In this document: piece by piece, positions 32,734 to 45,124 of the stretch
Layout: each line of letters opens with the position of its first letter
Position numbering within the stretch: the first letter of the stretch is position 1
DNA from: Phycomyces blakesleeanus NRRL 1555(-)
Taxonomy: Eukaryota; Mucoromycota; Mucoromycetes; Mucorales; Phycomycetaceae
Reading direction: 5' to 3'
DNA length: 64,000 nucleotides
Assembly (NCBI RefSeq): GCF_001638985.1
Contig: NW_017265154.1
Coordinates: forward strand, 558,001-622,000
Made by a program: the position numbers and the translations under genes
Notes under the pieces: generated by a model
What the model saw: only the letters and a program-made list of their open reading frames with translations
What the model was told of the DNA's origin: nothing
Databases searched by the model: none

Positions 32734-35700
32734 CTATTTGGAAGATACGGATCCTGTCAATTTGTGGACAATAGACATGCGTTTGCGTCCTTGGGTACTG
32801 CGCCCTTTCTCGGGCTTTGGGGCAATGGTTTCGGGAACACCCAAATCAATGGCATGGGTAATAACCAAATTCAATCGCTGTTTTGGAGAAAATCTGATTA
32901 GAAAATTATCTCAGCAGGAATTTCCATCCATACTTACAATTGATAACCTAAACTCAAGATCATAGTTGGAAAACGATTGGGAGGTCTCCCACATTGCTCT
33001 GGCGCGTTTATAATCCTGAACACCCCAGCAGGTAACACCCGATTCCCTAAGAAAAAGAAGAAGCAGAAAGAAGGATAATTTATAAGTAACAAGTAATATT
33101 TATATGTGTATATATATTTTATATATAAAAAAATAAATAACTGTAACTGTAACAGTAACAGTAATAACCGTATGTATACAATATTCTAACGTTACTTACC
33201 AGTAGGCAAACGGAACAATCCAAGAGACTGGTTTTATCCTTTCTTTGTGGTCTAGCACCCAATTCAAGTGAACGATTGCTTCCCGATGTCTTTCAAGGGC
33301 ATTTAAAATGGAAGCCTTCATAACCAAGAGCGATGCGCGCTGTTCATAGTAATCCGGAGGAGGAGTATTGGGTGCAACCTCAAAGACACGGAGCTCGTAT
33401 TCTTGCTTTTCACGTTCATATACAAGCTCCAGAGTAGTGTCTACCTGCTCCAAACAGGATTCAAGGCAAGCGGGTGTCATATTAGCAAAGGAATTCCACA
33501 AGAATAAAATCTCCAGTCCAGGCAGACACAGGTCTATATCTTGATAGCCACTTTGTTCAAAGAACTCTACTCTCCGGGAGATATATTGATCAACCTGTGA
33601 TCTCTTTTTCTTGTCAGTCTCGTGAGGGGCGGCAGCAAAGGAGAGTATTGCCTCGGTTCGGTTTCCTAGCATTTCCATACAGGCGCCATAGAAGAACTTG
33701 AGGAATACCGGAGAGTTGGTGTGCTTGCTTTGAAGCTCGAGAATTCTGACAGCTGCACTTGCCCAATCAAGACTCATGGCGCTGTTGAACGCGATTTCGT
33801 ACGTGGCCATGTGTCCCATGGTTACCTCTGCCCACCCTCCCTGGCTAACCTTGAAGGTATACATAAAGGACTGTGTGGAAAGTGGGATATTTTTAGCCAG
33901 ACGAGATACACATCCGGCAAAATAGAGGAAGAAAGAGGAGTTTGGATATGTTTTCTGAGCATCCAAGAGACATTCTACTGCAGGTTGGATTAAATCGCGG
34001 GCAAGGATCTGAGGAGCACATGAAGTGAGGCTAACATAGTAGGATAAAAGACTGAAAAAAATATTAAGTAATATTTTATGCACAGTGAGATAGAGATACA
34101 AAATGAAGAATATACTAAAACTTTTTTTTTAAAAAATAATAATAATAAAATACTTACGTGAGCGAAGCTAAAGGTGATCTGATTCGTCTTCCTTCCAAGC
34201 ACAGCTTAAGAAGGGCGAATCCTAAATGTTTATCAGCTTGCCACCCGAAAGCGGCCACAATCTTCAGAATTTTTGGAGGTAAGGATGAGAGCAGAAGATG
34301 AACAGACCCAATACTATAGAAAAGAAGAAGAGTTGGAATTTATTGAGTATAGTGTTTTTATATATATACATGTAAAAGAAGTGTACCCTATAAGCTTACC
34401 CATATTGAATGGCTGAGATTGTGTCTTGATCCATGTATCTGTTGAAATGTTGACCCATACGCTTGTATTCTTGCCATACTAAGCTGTAACTACTGTAAGC
34501 TGAATATCAAATACATATACATATACATATATATATATATATATGTGTGTGTAAACTTTGAGTAATCAGATTTACTTCAGTTTTTTTTCCCTGTTTACCT
34601 CTTCGGAGATTAAGCCCCATCTTAAGGTATCCTACGACAGATTCCTTTGTCATATGAATAAGTCCTATAAGCAAGCAGCACTCTGCTCTAATCACATGAG
34701 CACGCAATGCACCGTTGGAGATGAAGATAGGAGGGTCTTTGTATTTGTCTTGTTTCAATGGCTTTGTGTTTGTTGGAAGGTGGGTGGGATTAGATCCCAT
34801 CAGATTTGTAAAGTAGTGTGATACAGTATCGATCAAGGGCTTATTAGCACATGCATCATCAATCTGTGCACTGGCAAATGCATATGTTTCTGTCAATGAC
34901 TGGATAGCCACATCTGTATCTGATGAGTCAGAAGACTACCATAATATTAGAAAAATAATAAAGAAGAACATCTTTTGCTTGTCATTGTTTGGACTCACAG
35001 TGATAGCTATTTTTTTTTGATAGATTATGTATTAGTAAAAATAAACTGCATTTTAGAGTTTCATTTCATTTCATTTTTTTTGTTTCACACTGTACCTTTG
35101 ACAAATGCCATTGCACCCAATCCCAAAGCATAGAGTGGATCTCTATATAATACGTTTAATACCGCATCTAATTTATTTTACCATCATAAGCATAGTCAAG
35201 TAATCAATTGACTAATTGACTTGAGAGCTTACTTGCTTGCGCGCTTCTCAAAAATCCCTTTTGCCTTTGAAAACTTGTTATTGAAGAAAGCATTCACTCC
35301 GTGCAACATCTCAATATCTAAGATACAATCATGTAAACCAATAAGCCTGCCAACATCATGTGTCTGCCTTGTCTATGCCTGAATTTTTTACTCACCATAC
35401 TTCTCCTGATGTCTTGGCCCCATGTAGTTTGCCTTTACATTTTTCATATCGATGTGTCCAATTGGAAACACATTTGTGTTGGAGATTTGGCTACAATCGT
35501 TTTCATCGTCATAGTGTGAAGGGTCAGATTTAGGGGCGGCGCCAGGTGTTGGTGGTGTTACAAAGTCGGCCATGTTCTTGTCAGCGGGAACATCGAGAGC
35601 CCGATTGAATCCTTCGGTAGGAAGGACTATGTTCAACTTGTCTGTGCTATTATCCTCAGTTATTGGTGATCCTGGCTCACTGTTTGATACCTCCAGAGTT

Positions 35701-36362
35701 TTGTCTGAATCAGATCTTGAATCGTCTTCACATGACAGTCTGTTATTTTCCGGTGTGACCTGCACACTTGCAATAGGAACAATAGTGTCATGATGTTCTG
35801 CATCTTTTTCTGCCTCTTCTTCTTCTTCTTCCAGTATGGTATCTTCGGCAATGACCACCAGATCATGTTGGGAACCAATTTTAGCCTCAGCCTGAGAAAT
35901 GGCCGCAATCTCTGCTATCTTGATAGATTCGTTTTCATCTTTCCTTAGCTCTGGTGTTTCATCTACCATCTCACGAAGGGTATTGATAACAGAAGATAGC
36001 TCCTCAGGTCTGTCGTGACTCAAGCTGTCGACAAACATATCTTCTTCTTCTTCTTCGTCATCGTCTTGTTCTTCATCATCCTCGCCCTGGTGCTTTTCTT
36101 GACGAGGTGCCAATTGCTTGGGTGTATGTATAGATGTATCAGTATCAGTATCAGTATCAGTATCAGATTCTGCGCTTGTAGCTGTGTTTGTGGGTATGGT
36201 TGTAGTTTTGGGTGTGGATATGGATGTAGGTGTATCTTGTTCTTCTTGAAAATTGATGCGTTTCCAGCTGCCTTTTTGTTCTTCGGCCTCTACAGGGCCT
36301 GTAGTTGGCACTTGGATAGTGTTTTCAGTTGTCTGACTAATATTTTCGGTTTCTTGAGACAT
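32734..36362 (-). CDS. IML2: Iml2/TTC39-family tetratricopeptide protein (ten exons)
   Basis: Exons in transcript order: 36362-35396, 35317-35233, 35142-35096, 35006-34999, 34935-34599, 34499-34400, 34313-34158, 34051-33200, 33046-32938, 32877-32734. All phases close, giving 934 residues. The first 320 residues are disordered and acidic (EDDEEQDDDEEEEED; EEEEEEAEKD), longer than in most family members. The rest is helical TPR-like sequence typical of Iml2/TTC39, including ALGLGAMAFVKG, AECCLLIGLIHM, FFLYFAGCVSRL and PVFLKFFYGACMEMLGN. Yeast Iml2 is tied to inclusion-body and lipid-droplet clearance, and animal TTC39B to lipid metabolism. The site of action here is inferred. Exon 4 is only 8 nt. 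Without it the neighbouring exons fall out of frame. Confidence 0.9.
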
Positions 36363-38445
36363 AATGTTCTCTCTGGATTTATAGTTTAAAGGAAGATCTT
36401 AAAGAAACAGTATAGTTATGATACAAGGCCAAAAGAAAAGCAACAAGAGATATGTATAAATAGAGAGAGATAGAGAGAGAAAGAAGAGAGTTGGGAGTAA
36501 TGAAGAAACAAAGTTGCGGAAAGGAAAATTAAAATAATTAAAATAATTAAAATAATTAAAATAATTAAAAAACAAAACAAAAAAAAAAGGTAGAAAAGAG
36601 CAAAGGTTTGTGGGTTTAAGCTGAGACTGGGCTGCCCTGGGTTGAAGAGGTACCAATAAACTATACGAAAACTAATATGAAGCCCGCCTGTTTACCCTGT
36701 GTGACTAACCACGGTAAATTTTCATGATATTGATGAATGCAATTCTGCTCAAGGCTGCTTAAAGACTTGCTCTTTACAGCTTGTACGAGGGATTTGATGG
36801 TTTATCAAGCAGAGACATGTCGTACGTTTTTTTAATATACGTTCAGGGAAGCTAGTATATTCTTAGGTCAAGTAACTATTCCGTATACTGCGGATAAAAT
36901 CACACGGTTATTCTCATGAGTTTTGTTCCTTTGTGGCTGTAGTACATGGAGCACAGTTACACCACAAAGAAAAATGAATGTGAACTTATTTGTGACTATT
37001 CAGCCCAAAAAAAAAAGAAAAAAAAAGAAAATGAAAATGAAAATGAAAATGAAAAGAAATTGTGTACATTTAAAGTTGTATAGTCATGACTTTGTAAGCT
37101 ATATTTGTGTAATGTGAGAGGTACATCATACGTAGATAATGCACAATGGTCACTTTAAAGTCAAGTCAATACAACCCAAAAGAAAAGGTATCAACTGGTA
37201 AGTAGATGATGAGGGGACGAAATGAATATATAGACGATAAAATTTGCGGACAAGAAAAGACAACCCAGAATATTGGTAGAGAATTCTGTACAAGTGCATT
37301 TACCACCATAATTGCTCCCTATATTTCTTACAAGTTGTAATTTGACTTGATAGGTGATACATTCAATAACGGGCCATTATTATTTTATTTTTACGACAAT
37401 GAAGTTTGTATTTACAACCCGCCAGATAAAGTATAAAATAAAATAAAATTTGCTAAACCTATTGAATTGAATTGAATTGAATTAAATCGAATTGAATTGA
37501 ATTTTCTTCAACCAAGACCAAATCTTAAAAGAATAAATAATAAACTCAACTGATAATAAAATGTATATATATTGAGCTTAATATATTGATCATTAAACTT
37601 TGATAGTATCTTGGAGCCAAGAACTCTTGTACCTTGGTATGATTCGCTTTTAGGTAATAAATCTTGTATACAAAATATGAATGATATTTATATATTGATT
37701 GTGCGTATAAACCAACCAGATATTATTACCAAGACTATAAGTAAATCACTTTGATTTGTTTTTTTTTGAACAAAAAACTATAGTGTATTTCCTTTTTGTC
37801 TTTATATGTTTAATTACTAGATTATCATTATCATCATTTGGAACGGGTAATTCGAATACTCACAAAATCCAAATAAGGTTGAATATCAATTTGTTTTTGG
37901 ACAAATGATCTTGAAATATAAGTTGCCATACCCCGTGCAAAATCGTGGGTCTCTTATATCTATCTGATTCTCCAATCCCCACACTCTGACCAATTAAAGT
38001 ATCACTAATACGCAGCCGAAGATGTAGATATTTATGTATAGTCGCTATACTCCAATACTTTATTCTTCACAATAATACTAAAAAATAAAATAAAATACAA
38101 AATATTAAAAAGAGGAAAAAAAATACAGCTAAAAAAAAGAAAAGTATGTCGAATAAGGGAAGCAAAAGATTCATCTCAGTATAAAAAAAAACAATAAAAA
38201 CAAAATGGAATATAATAGAACAAGCAAGAGTCCAGAGTACCACCAACCCACAAAGGAAGATAGAAATAAAAGAAAAGAAAAGAAAAGAGTAAGAGTAAGA
38301 TCAAAACAGTGGTATTTCTTTACCACACATCTTGATGACTATGAAATTAAAAGAAGAATAGAATAATAAATAAATAAAGAACCAAGAAGAAGAAAAGAGA
38401 GTACTTTTTTTGTTTAGATGAGTGGCTAAAACATCTATATGATTG
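36363..38445. other. Intergenic
   Basis: Promoter side of the Iml2 gene and 3' flank of adenylyl cyclase. Holds an (AATTAAAAT)n run near 36525-36565, an AAAATG run near 37028-37052, (AATTG)n near 37465-37500 and A-rich tracts. No gene recognised. Confidence 0.5.
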
Positions 38446-41400
38446 TTATGATGGTCTGGTATTCAATCCACCAACTTGAGCATACATCTGGAGGGCTTTC
38501 ATAATGTATGACGGGTCCATATCAATCGCCTCCCCAAGTTTCTCCAGCACTTGAGCAAATCGACCAACTTTTTGAAGATAGAGTGTTGAGACAGCATTCT
38601 AGATAGATAATAAGAATAAGAAAAAGACATTTAAACACAATAAGTACAGGCATAGGCATAGGCATAGTATGAATATCTATCTAACATACCTCTATACGCG
38701 TTATGAAGTTTTCCATCAGTATAAGTAGCTCTTCATCACCGGCGTCTTCTTTAATGTGGTTATCGAGCACATTAAAGACAAGAGATTGATCAGGGCTTAT
38801 AGGATTCTTCACCTCAACCGAGCCATTAGGTAGCTCAATACTGCTTCCTCCTGATTTAGCACTGGTTGGGATAACCCTACCCGACGTAAGACGTTCCAGA
38901 CGTACAGCCAAGTTGCTTAAAGCACACACAAATGCAGGATCAATTGTTCGATTTGAATGTCCTCGACCAGATCCTAATGGTTTTATACTGGGTCGCGAAA
39001 GAGAAAGTGTCGATCTTGACCTTCCTTGCTCACCAGAGCCTTCTGTGTTTGACACTTCTCCTTGATCCTCGAAAGAATTGTCGCCAAGGTCATTCGATGG
39101 CGTCTTGTTGGCAAGAGATAAGGATGGCTCAACCAGAGCCTCGCTCTTGTTCACTTCCATACGTCCTGAAAGCTGTTTAGGATACACAAAGCTCAGCATC
39201 TCAGGAGTCTCAAGACCCTTGAGACGCCGTTCACCAAGTTCCATCACATGGAACCCAAGACGCTTCAGCTGAAGTATATCCTTGTTTACCGAAAATCCAC
39301 CAACAGACGAAATCGACGCAGAAGAATCGGTCGGTACTGAAGGCGGGCGGGTTGGGAAAGTAGATGTAACGTCTTCACTGGCTGATCTCTTATCTTCATT
39401 GAATACACCAGGAATGTTGCGCAGAGCAGCCAGGACATCAGAAGACACGCAAATCTGACCTCCATCTGCAGCATTGCATATACGACTTGCCTTGTTGACC
39501 ACCGGGCCAAAGTAGTCCATTCGATTTGTGATCGGGTTACGCTCAAACACAGGAGTACCCCAATGGATACCCATTCGTACCGATAATCCACGATAAAGTA
39601 CGACTCCTTTTTCTACAACCTCTAATCCCTCTTCAGTCTCCAGAATACCGGTTGGCCAGTCAGCCTCAAGTAGTTGGATTTGAACAGTAAAACACCACAG
39701 AAGAGCAGAGGTAATGTTCTGGAAGCAGACCATAAATGCATCTCCTTCGGTCTTGACTTCATAGCCACCCACGGTTCGCAGCGTGCGACGCATTACAGCA
39801 TCGTGTATCTTGATAGCAGACCGCATGTCTTCTGGTTGGGTCTCCCACAACAAAGTAGAGCTCTTGATATCCGTAAACACCAAGGCCAATTGATTTACTG
39901 GAGGTAATACTTCTTTCTCCAAACGAGCAAGCGTCTAATATGCCATTAAAAGTGAGTAAAGCATTATAATTAACTCTCACGGACCTATCCATCTCTTTCT
40001 TTCTTTCTCTCTCTCTCTTTATTATTGTCATTGTCATTATCATCATTTATTTTATATATAAAGAAATAACCTACCGAGTCTCCAAGGAACTCTTCCTTTC
40101 CACGTCGCTTATTCTTTCCAACCATCATAGAAGAACCATCATCCATTCCAGAGCCATCCTGTCCGGATCCACCTCGACCTGATCCGTTTCCTCGCATATT
40201 TCGTAGACGTTTATCTCGCTTGTCAAACAAGTCTCCAACACCGATGATCATTACCATAAGGTCGTCGGACGCTCCATACGAAAGAGCAAAATCTCTTAAT
40301 TTCTGGGCAGCCGCCATCAGGTCATCCTTTTCGGTTCGTGCGATATCGACTGCTGTCTGGTAAGACATACGATCCCACAGACCACGAGAGGCCATGATAA
40401 CAAACTCATCGTACTCTGTCAACTCGATTGTTGACACATACGGATTTGCATTCACAGCCGGAATCATATCAAAGTATCCAAAGCTTCGGGAAACATGAAT
40501 CTTGTTGTTCAAGAGACCAGTCTTGGACACAAATCCTCCGGCAGCGCTAATTCGAGAGGTCTCGCTTGGGTTGAGCGGGATGTGCTTTTGGGTGATTTCG
40601 TATGCCTGTCCGTTGTTTCGGGAGATGATTGCAAGACAGTCACCAACATTGGCCACGTAGAGCTTGGTGCGTGCGATGTAGCACACAACAGCCGAAGCAC
40701 CAACACTTGTGTCTGTGGTAAAGGAACCTAGTTCCTTTTCCAGTGACAAGAACGTACGTCTGAGAGCCGAAATGATGGTGTCATCATTGCGAGTCTTTGC
40801 CTGTTCTTGTATAAAGTGCTTTTTGAAAGAGTCATAGAGAAAGTGGGTAAGTTTGCAACCATTACTTATGGTCTTGCGACCATCGAAAAGGCCAAACAGA
40901 CATTCATCGTCATTTTTTCTGAACCGTGGCATGACAAGATCCCAGGTGGAAATGTGGTTGTTAGGAGCCAGCCAATCTGCGATACCGTATCCCATGTTGT
41001 TCACCTCGGACAGAGAAGTGCGCACACGTCTTTCTTGGTAGTCGTCCGGAACAGACACGCCAAGTATGGTGATGTCCATAAGGCCGAGCACACACAACCG
41101 TTTTAATGCGCTAAAATCGGACATGTTCTTCTCCTTTGGACTGTGTTGATCAGGAACATTCTTTTTGATTTCTAGACGCTTATTTCCAGATAAATTAAGG
41201 TATTTTAGGCTCAAGTTCCAGTTCCTACAAACATATATAAAAGAAAGGTTAATATATATATTTCTGTGTGTGTGGTTTTGGTTTTTTTTATAGAAGAATA
41301 ATAAAACTTACCAGTTCCAATCATATGGCCAGTTGGAAATGTTATATTTTAGCACATTGTTACCAACATCCAAGACAAGCAGTTTTCTCAGTTTGCCAAT

Positions 41401-44400
41401 TTCAGCCGGAAGGGTCTGAAGTTTGTTACCGTTGAGTGCCAAGACACGCAAAAAGGTCAGCTTCTCAATATCGTCTGCAGGTAAAGAAGCAAGATAGTTT
41501 CCGGAAAGGTATAATTCGTACAAGTGCTGATGGCAGAGACCTTCAGGTGGAATGTCATAAAGGTAGTTAAAGGACAAGTTGAGAGTCCTGAGCTCAAGGA
41601 AGAGGGAAAGTGGGGACCAGACATCATCGGTTAGTCTGTTGTCTCCCAAGAAAAGATGTCTCAGAGACAGAGAAAGTGGTGGTGGGTGGTTGCGAGGGCT
41701 GGCAAAGAAGGATGGGGGATTGAAATCAGGTGGAGCGTTGAGGGCGGAATTGGGTGAGCTGACGGAAGAGTCGTCATCGAGATGAGGATATGCGTGAGAA
41801 GGGTACTCGCCTGGTGGTACAGGCGTTGAACTTCCATGACCAGTGTAGGTATCTATGGCTGTGTTATTTGCTGTTGGGTTTACGTAGGATTCGGCCGAAG
41901 GAAGACGAAGTGCAATACTAGGCGTGGTATAAGGCTCAGGGAAGGACTCGAGCAGGTTTGAGGAGCAGTTGAGGATCTGGAGTGAGGCACACATCCAGAT
42001 TTCATTTGGCAGCACCTTGAGGTTGTTCTTTTGGGCATCTAATATCCTGAGCAGACTGAGCTTAGAAATCTCGGCCGGAAGACTGTCGAGAACATTGTTC
42101 TGCACAGACAATTTGATGAGTTTCTGCAAAGATCCGATACTGGCCGGAAGAGTATTGAGAGTATTGCTGTCAAGAGATATGGTTTCCAGACAGGGCATGC
42201 CGAAGAACAGATCGGAAGGGAGAGAGGAAAGTTTGCAGCAAGAAAGGTTCAATTCGGTCAACATGGTGGTTATTCCAAACGATTCTTGATCAGGGATGCT
42301 TTCGATTGGTATATTGCCATCTTTCAAGCGTCGACAGAAACCGAGGTTGAATTGAGTGAGGTGGTTTTTAAACATGCTGAGTTTTTTAAGGTTTGTGAAT
42401 TGAGAGCTAACGACGCTGACGGCATTGTAATCTACCAGGAGGACCTCCAGTTTGGGTAGCAGGTAGAGGATATCAAGCTCTGTGATCCGATTCTGTCGGA
42501 TATCGATCTCTACCAATTTTTCCATTTTTGCAAAGCTTGCCGGTAGACTTCCTTCAAAATGATTACCAATCGCGAATAGGCCAACGAGATTTACGAGATC
42601 TCCGATATTGTCTGGTAAAGATGCCATTTTGTTGAAACTGATGTCAAGATAGGCCAGACTGGTGATTTCGCAAATGACGTCTGGAAATTCGCTAAGGCAG
42701 TTGTTTGAAATAAAAAGAATTGTAAGGTGGTTTAGGATTGAGAATGCTTTGGGAAGAGAAGAGAATTGGTTGTTGATTGCTTTGAAGGTGGTGAGTCTCT
42801 GGAGTTCTTCAAGCCGGATGTGGTTCAGATCGCGCAATTGGTTTCCAGACACATTGAGGTGTTCAAGGGTGTGCATGGTTCGAACGGATGCTGGAATTGT
42901 GCCATGTTCATTGTTGGCGAGTATTAATTTCTTGATATTGTGACATGACTCGGCAAAGTCCAGTGGTATTTCGATCTGCAGATTTTTTGATAGATCAAGA
43001 GATGATATTCGTGACGAGTACTTGTAAAGAAATATTGGGATGGTAGATATATTGCGCCCTTCAAAGTTCACCTCCCGATATCTTTCTGGTGGACCTTCTT
43101 CTTCAATGGTGTGGATCAAATTCGAGCCGAATGTGTAGCGAAGGAGATATGAGTTGTCTTCTCGACCGACGTCTTCCAGTTTGTCTTGTTCCGTGTATCC
43201 CATTTGTTCCAAAAGTCTCTTTTGTATCATGAGCGGCTTTTCGTTAGGCTGAAGTGCACGTTCTACAAAAGATAGATTGATTCATTGATTGATCCGATAT
43301 ATACATATATTTGTTTTACAATAGCATTGTAGAAAGAAGAAGCAAGAGCAGAAATATTATTTGAGTTGAGGTGCAAAAAATAAACATAAAGAAAAATACA
43401 CACCACGAGTATGTTGTCTAAGCACCAGACTGTACTTTGACAAATCCTGAAGAAAGAATTTTCCAGCTAATCGATGCATGAATTCTGCTGTAGTTGTGTT
43501 TAATGGTACTTGAAGAGTTGCAAACGTTTTGTCCGGTCGAAAGACTCGGATACAAGCCTTTATAATAAAAAAATTAAAGTAAAAAGTTAGTAGATCCAAT
43601 ATAAGTACTGTCTCCATCGTCAATGTATGTATGTAATCGATTCTTCTGCCAAATTTAAAGTATAATACTTGCATTTTTGCTACGTTCTTCCCATTCATCT
43701 TGTACACCAATTGAATATTTATCACACACTGGACCATCGTCTTCGCCTGATGCTATTGAAGAGTACATAGTACCATCGCTCTGTTCTGGCTGCTGTACAG
43801 CCCAGCTGTCAGGAGCAATCCACAGCTCGTTCGACATTCCCGAGTCAGAAGTCTATAGTATGTCAGTATCGTGGCGTATGCTTTAATGGATACTTACTAC
43901 CTGTAGAGGGTGAGGTGCTAAAGGATGTATTTGGTATCCTGGATTAACGATACCATCCATGCTTGTGAAGTTCTGATCGACTATTACAACTTGCAGTCAG
44001 GCTCGTTGGGCCTCTGTACTTTCTTTCTCCCTCTCTTTCCTTTTTTTTATATATTTTTTCTCACTCTCTCTTCTTTACGACAAAAAACAAAACTTACGTT
44101 CCATGTGCTAATAAAGATGTTATTAAGGAAGCTTGGGATTGGCGTTTTTACCTTTAGATCTCGCGAATTATCTCCCCGGTCGAGTGCAAATGAGACACTT
44201 CCGTCAGATCTCTTGCGATCTGTGTATCTACGACTTGATCCGGAACCGGAGCCTGATCCAGAGGATACCTTGCGTTCTGAATTAATGTAAGGCGTGCCGC
44301 GGGATCCACCACTACCGCCCCGAGACATGTCGTCACCAGAAGGTATGTCGAGAGGATGAAGTGGATAGTTCTTTTCATAATCTTTAGACCTCTTGCGACC

Positions 44401-45124
44401 ACTTGACGTAGCTGCAGAAGAATTGGAGACAATAGAAGCAGAAGAGCTGTTTCCACAACCCATGTTAATGGAGCTTGCTGTACCTGACAACAATCCATTC
44501 AAATCTGTGCGGCCTATCAAAAATATATAAAATATATAAATAAAATAAATAAATATATATATATAAATAAATTGAAGTAATGGTTTCAAAACTTTGGGCT
44601 GTCAAACACGAGCCACTTACTCTTTTTTTTGCCGAATCGAAAGATGTTTCTCTTTTTGCTTCTGGGTTGTTGTACACTGAGCAGCCCCGGATCTAATATA
44701 ATTTTAAAAATAAAGTAAAGTAAAATAAAGTAAAATAAAAGAATTAAAGGTATAAGTATTTTTGTCGAGTGTTAAAGGATGCTTTACCACTAGTGAGAAG
44801 AACTGGCCGTCGTTGGTCTCCTGACTCGCTCCTTCGCATGCCACTCGCTTGGGCTGAAGGTGGAGGTGGATAGGCCGAACGATTGACGGCATCATCTTCA
44901 CTTGTTCTGCCTCTTGGAAATGAGAGCAAATCGAGTTCTTGGTGTTTTAAATTGTAGTAATGTACTCTGGGTGTTTGATGTAGTGGATCTGTTCTGGTCG
45001 GACTGCTCGGTCTCGAGAGATGAGATTGAGGCTGATGTGTGTGGCCAGGATCTGTACGTTGTCGAGTATTGTTCCCGGTCGGGGGTTGGTTGCTGTCTAG
45101 AGAGCGTCGTCGTGACAAGGGCAT
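38446..45124 (-). CDS. CYR1: Fungal adenylyl cyclase (RA-LRR-PP2C-cyclase), ten exons
   Basis: Makes cAMP for PKA signalling. Exons in transcript order: 45124-44788, 44692-44621, 44513-44098, 43972-43898, 43852-43673, 43557-43404, 43262-41312, 41224-40075, 39934-38690, 38598-38446. They give 1910 residues. Order: a Ser/Gly/Arg-rich disordered N-terminus (1-350), then a Ras-association domain (about 361-412, IRVFRPDKTFATLQV). Long leucine-rich repeats (about 450-1075) follow, then a PP2C-like domain (about 1090-1425). The class III cyclase core (from 1446) has metal Asp1467 (VFTDIKSST) and Asp1510 (KTEGDAFMVCF), plus MGIHWG and YFGPVVNKASRI. The end (1861-1910) is a conserved helix (LEKLGEAIDMDP), the region that binds CAP in yeast. 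The fifth intron starts GCAAGT. The PP2C domain has lost metal-binding residues. Confidence 0.95.
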
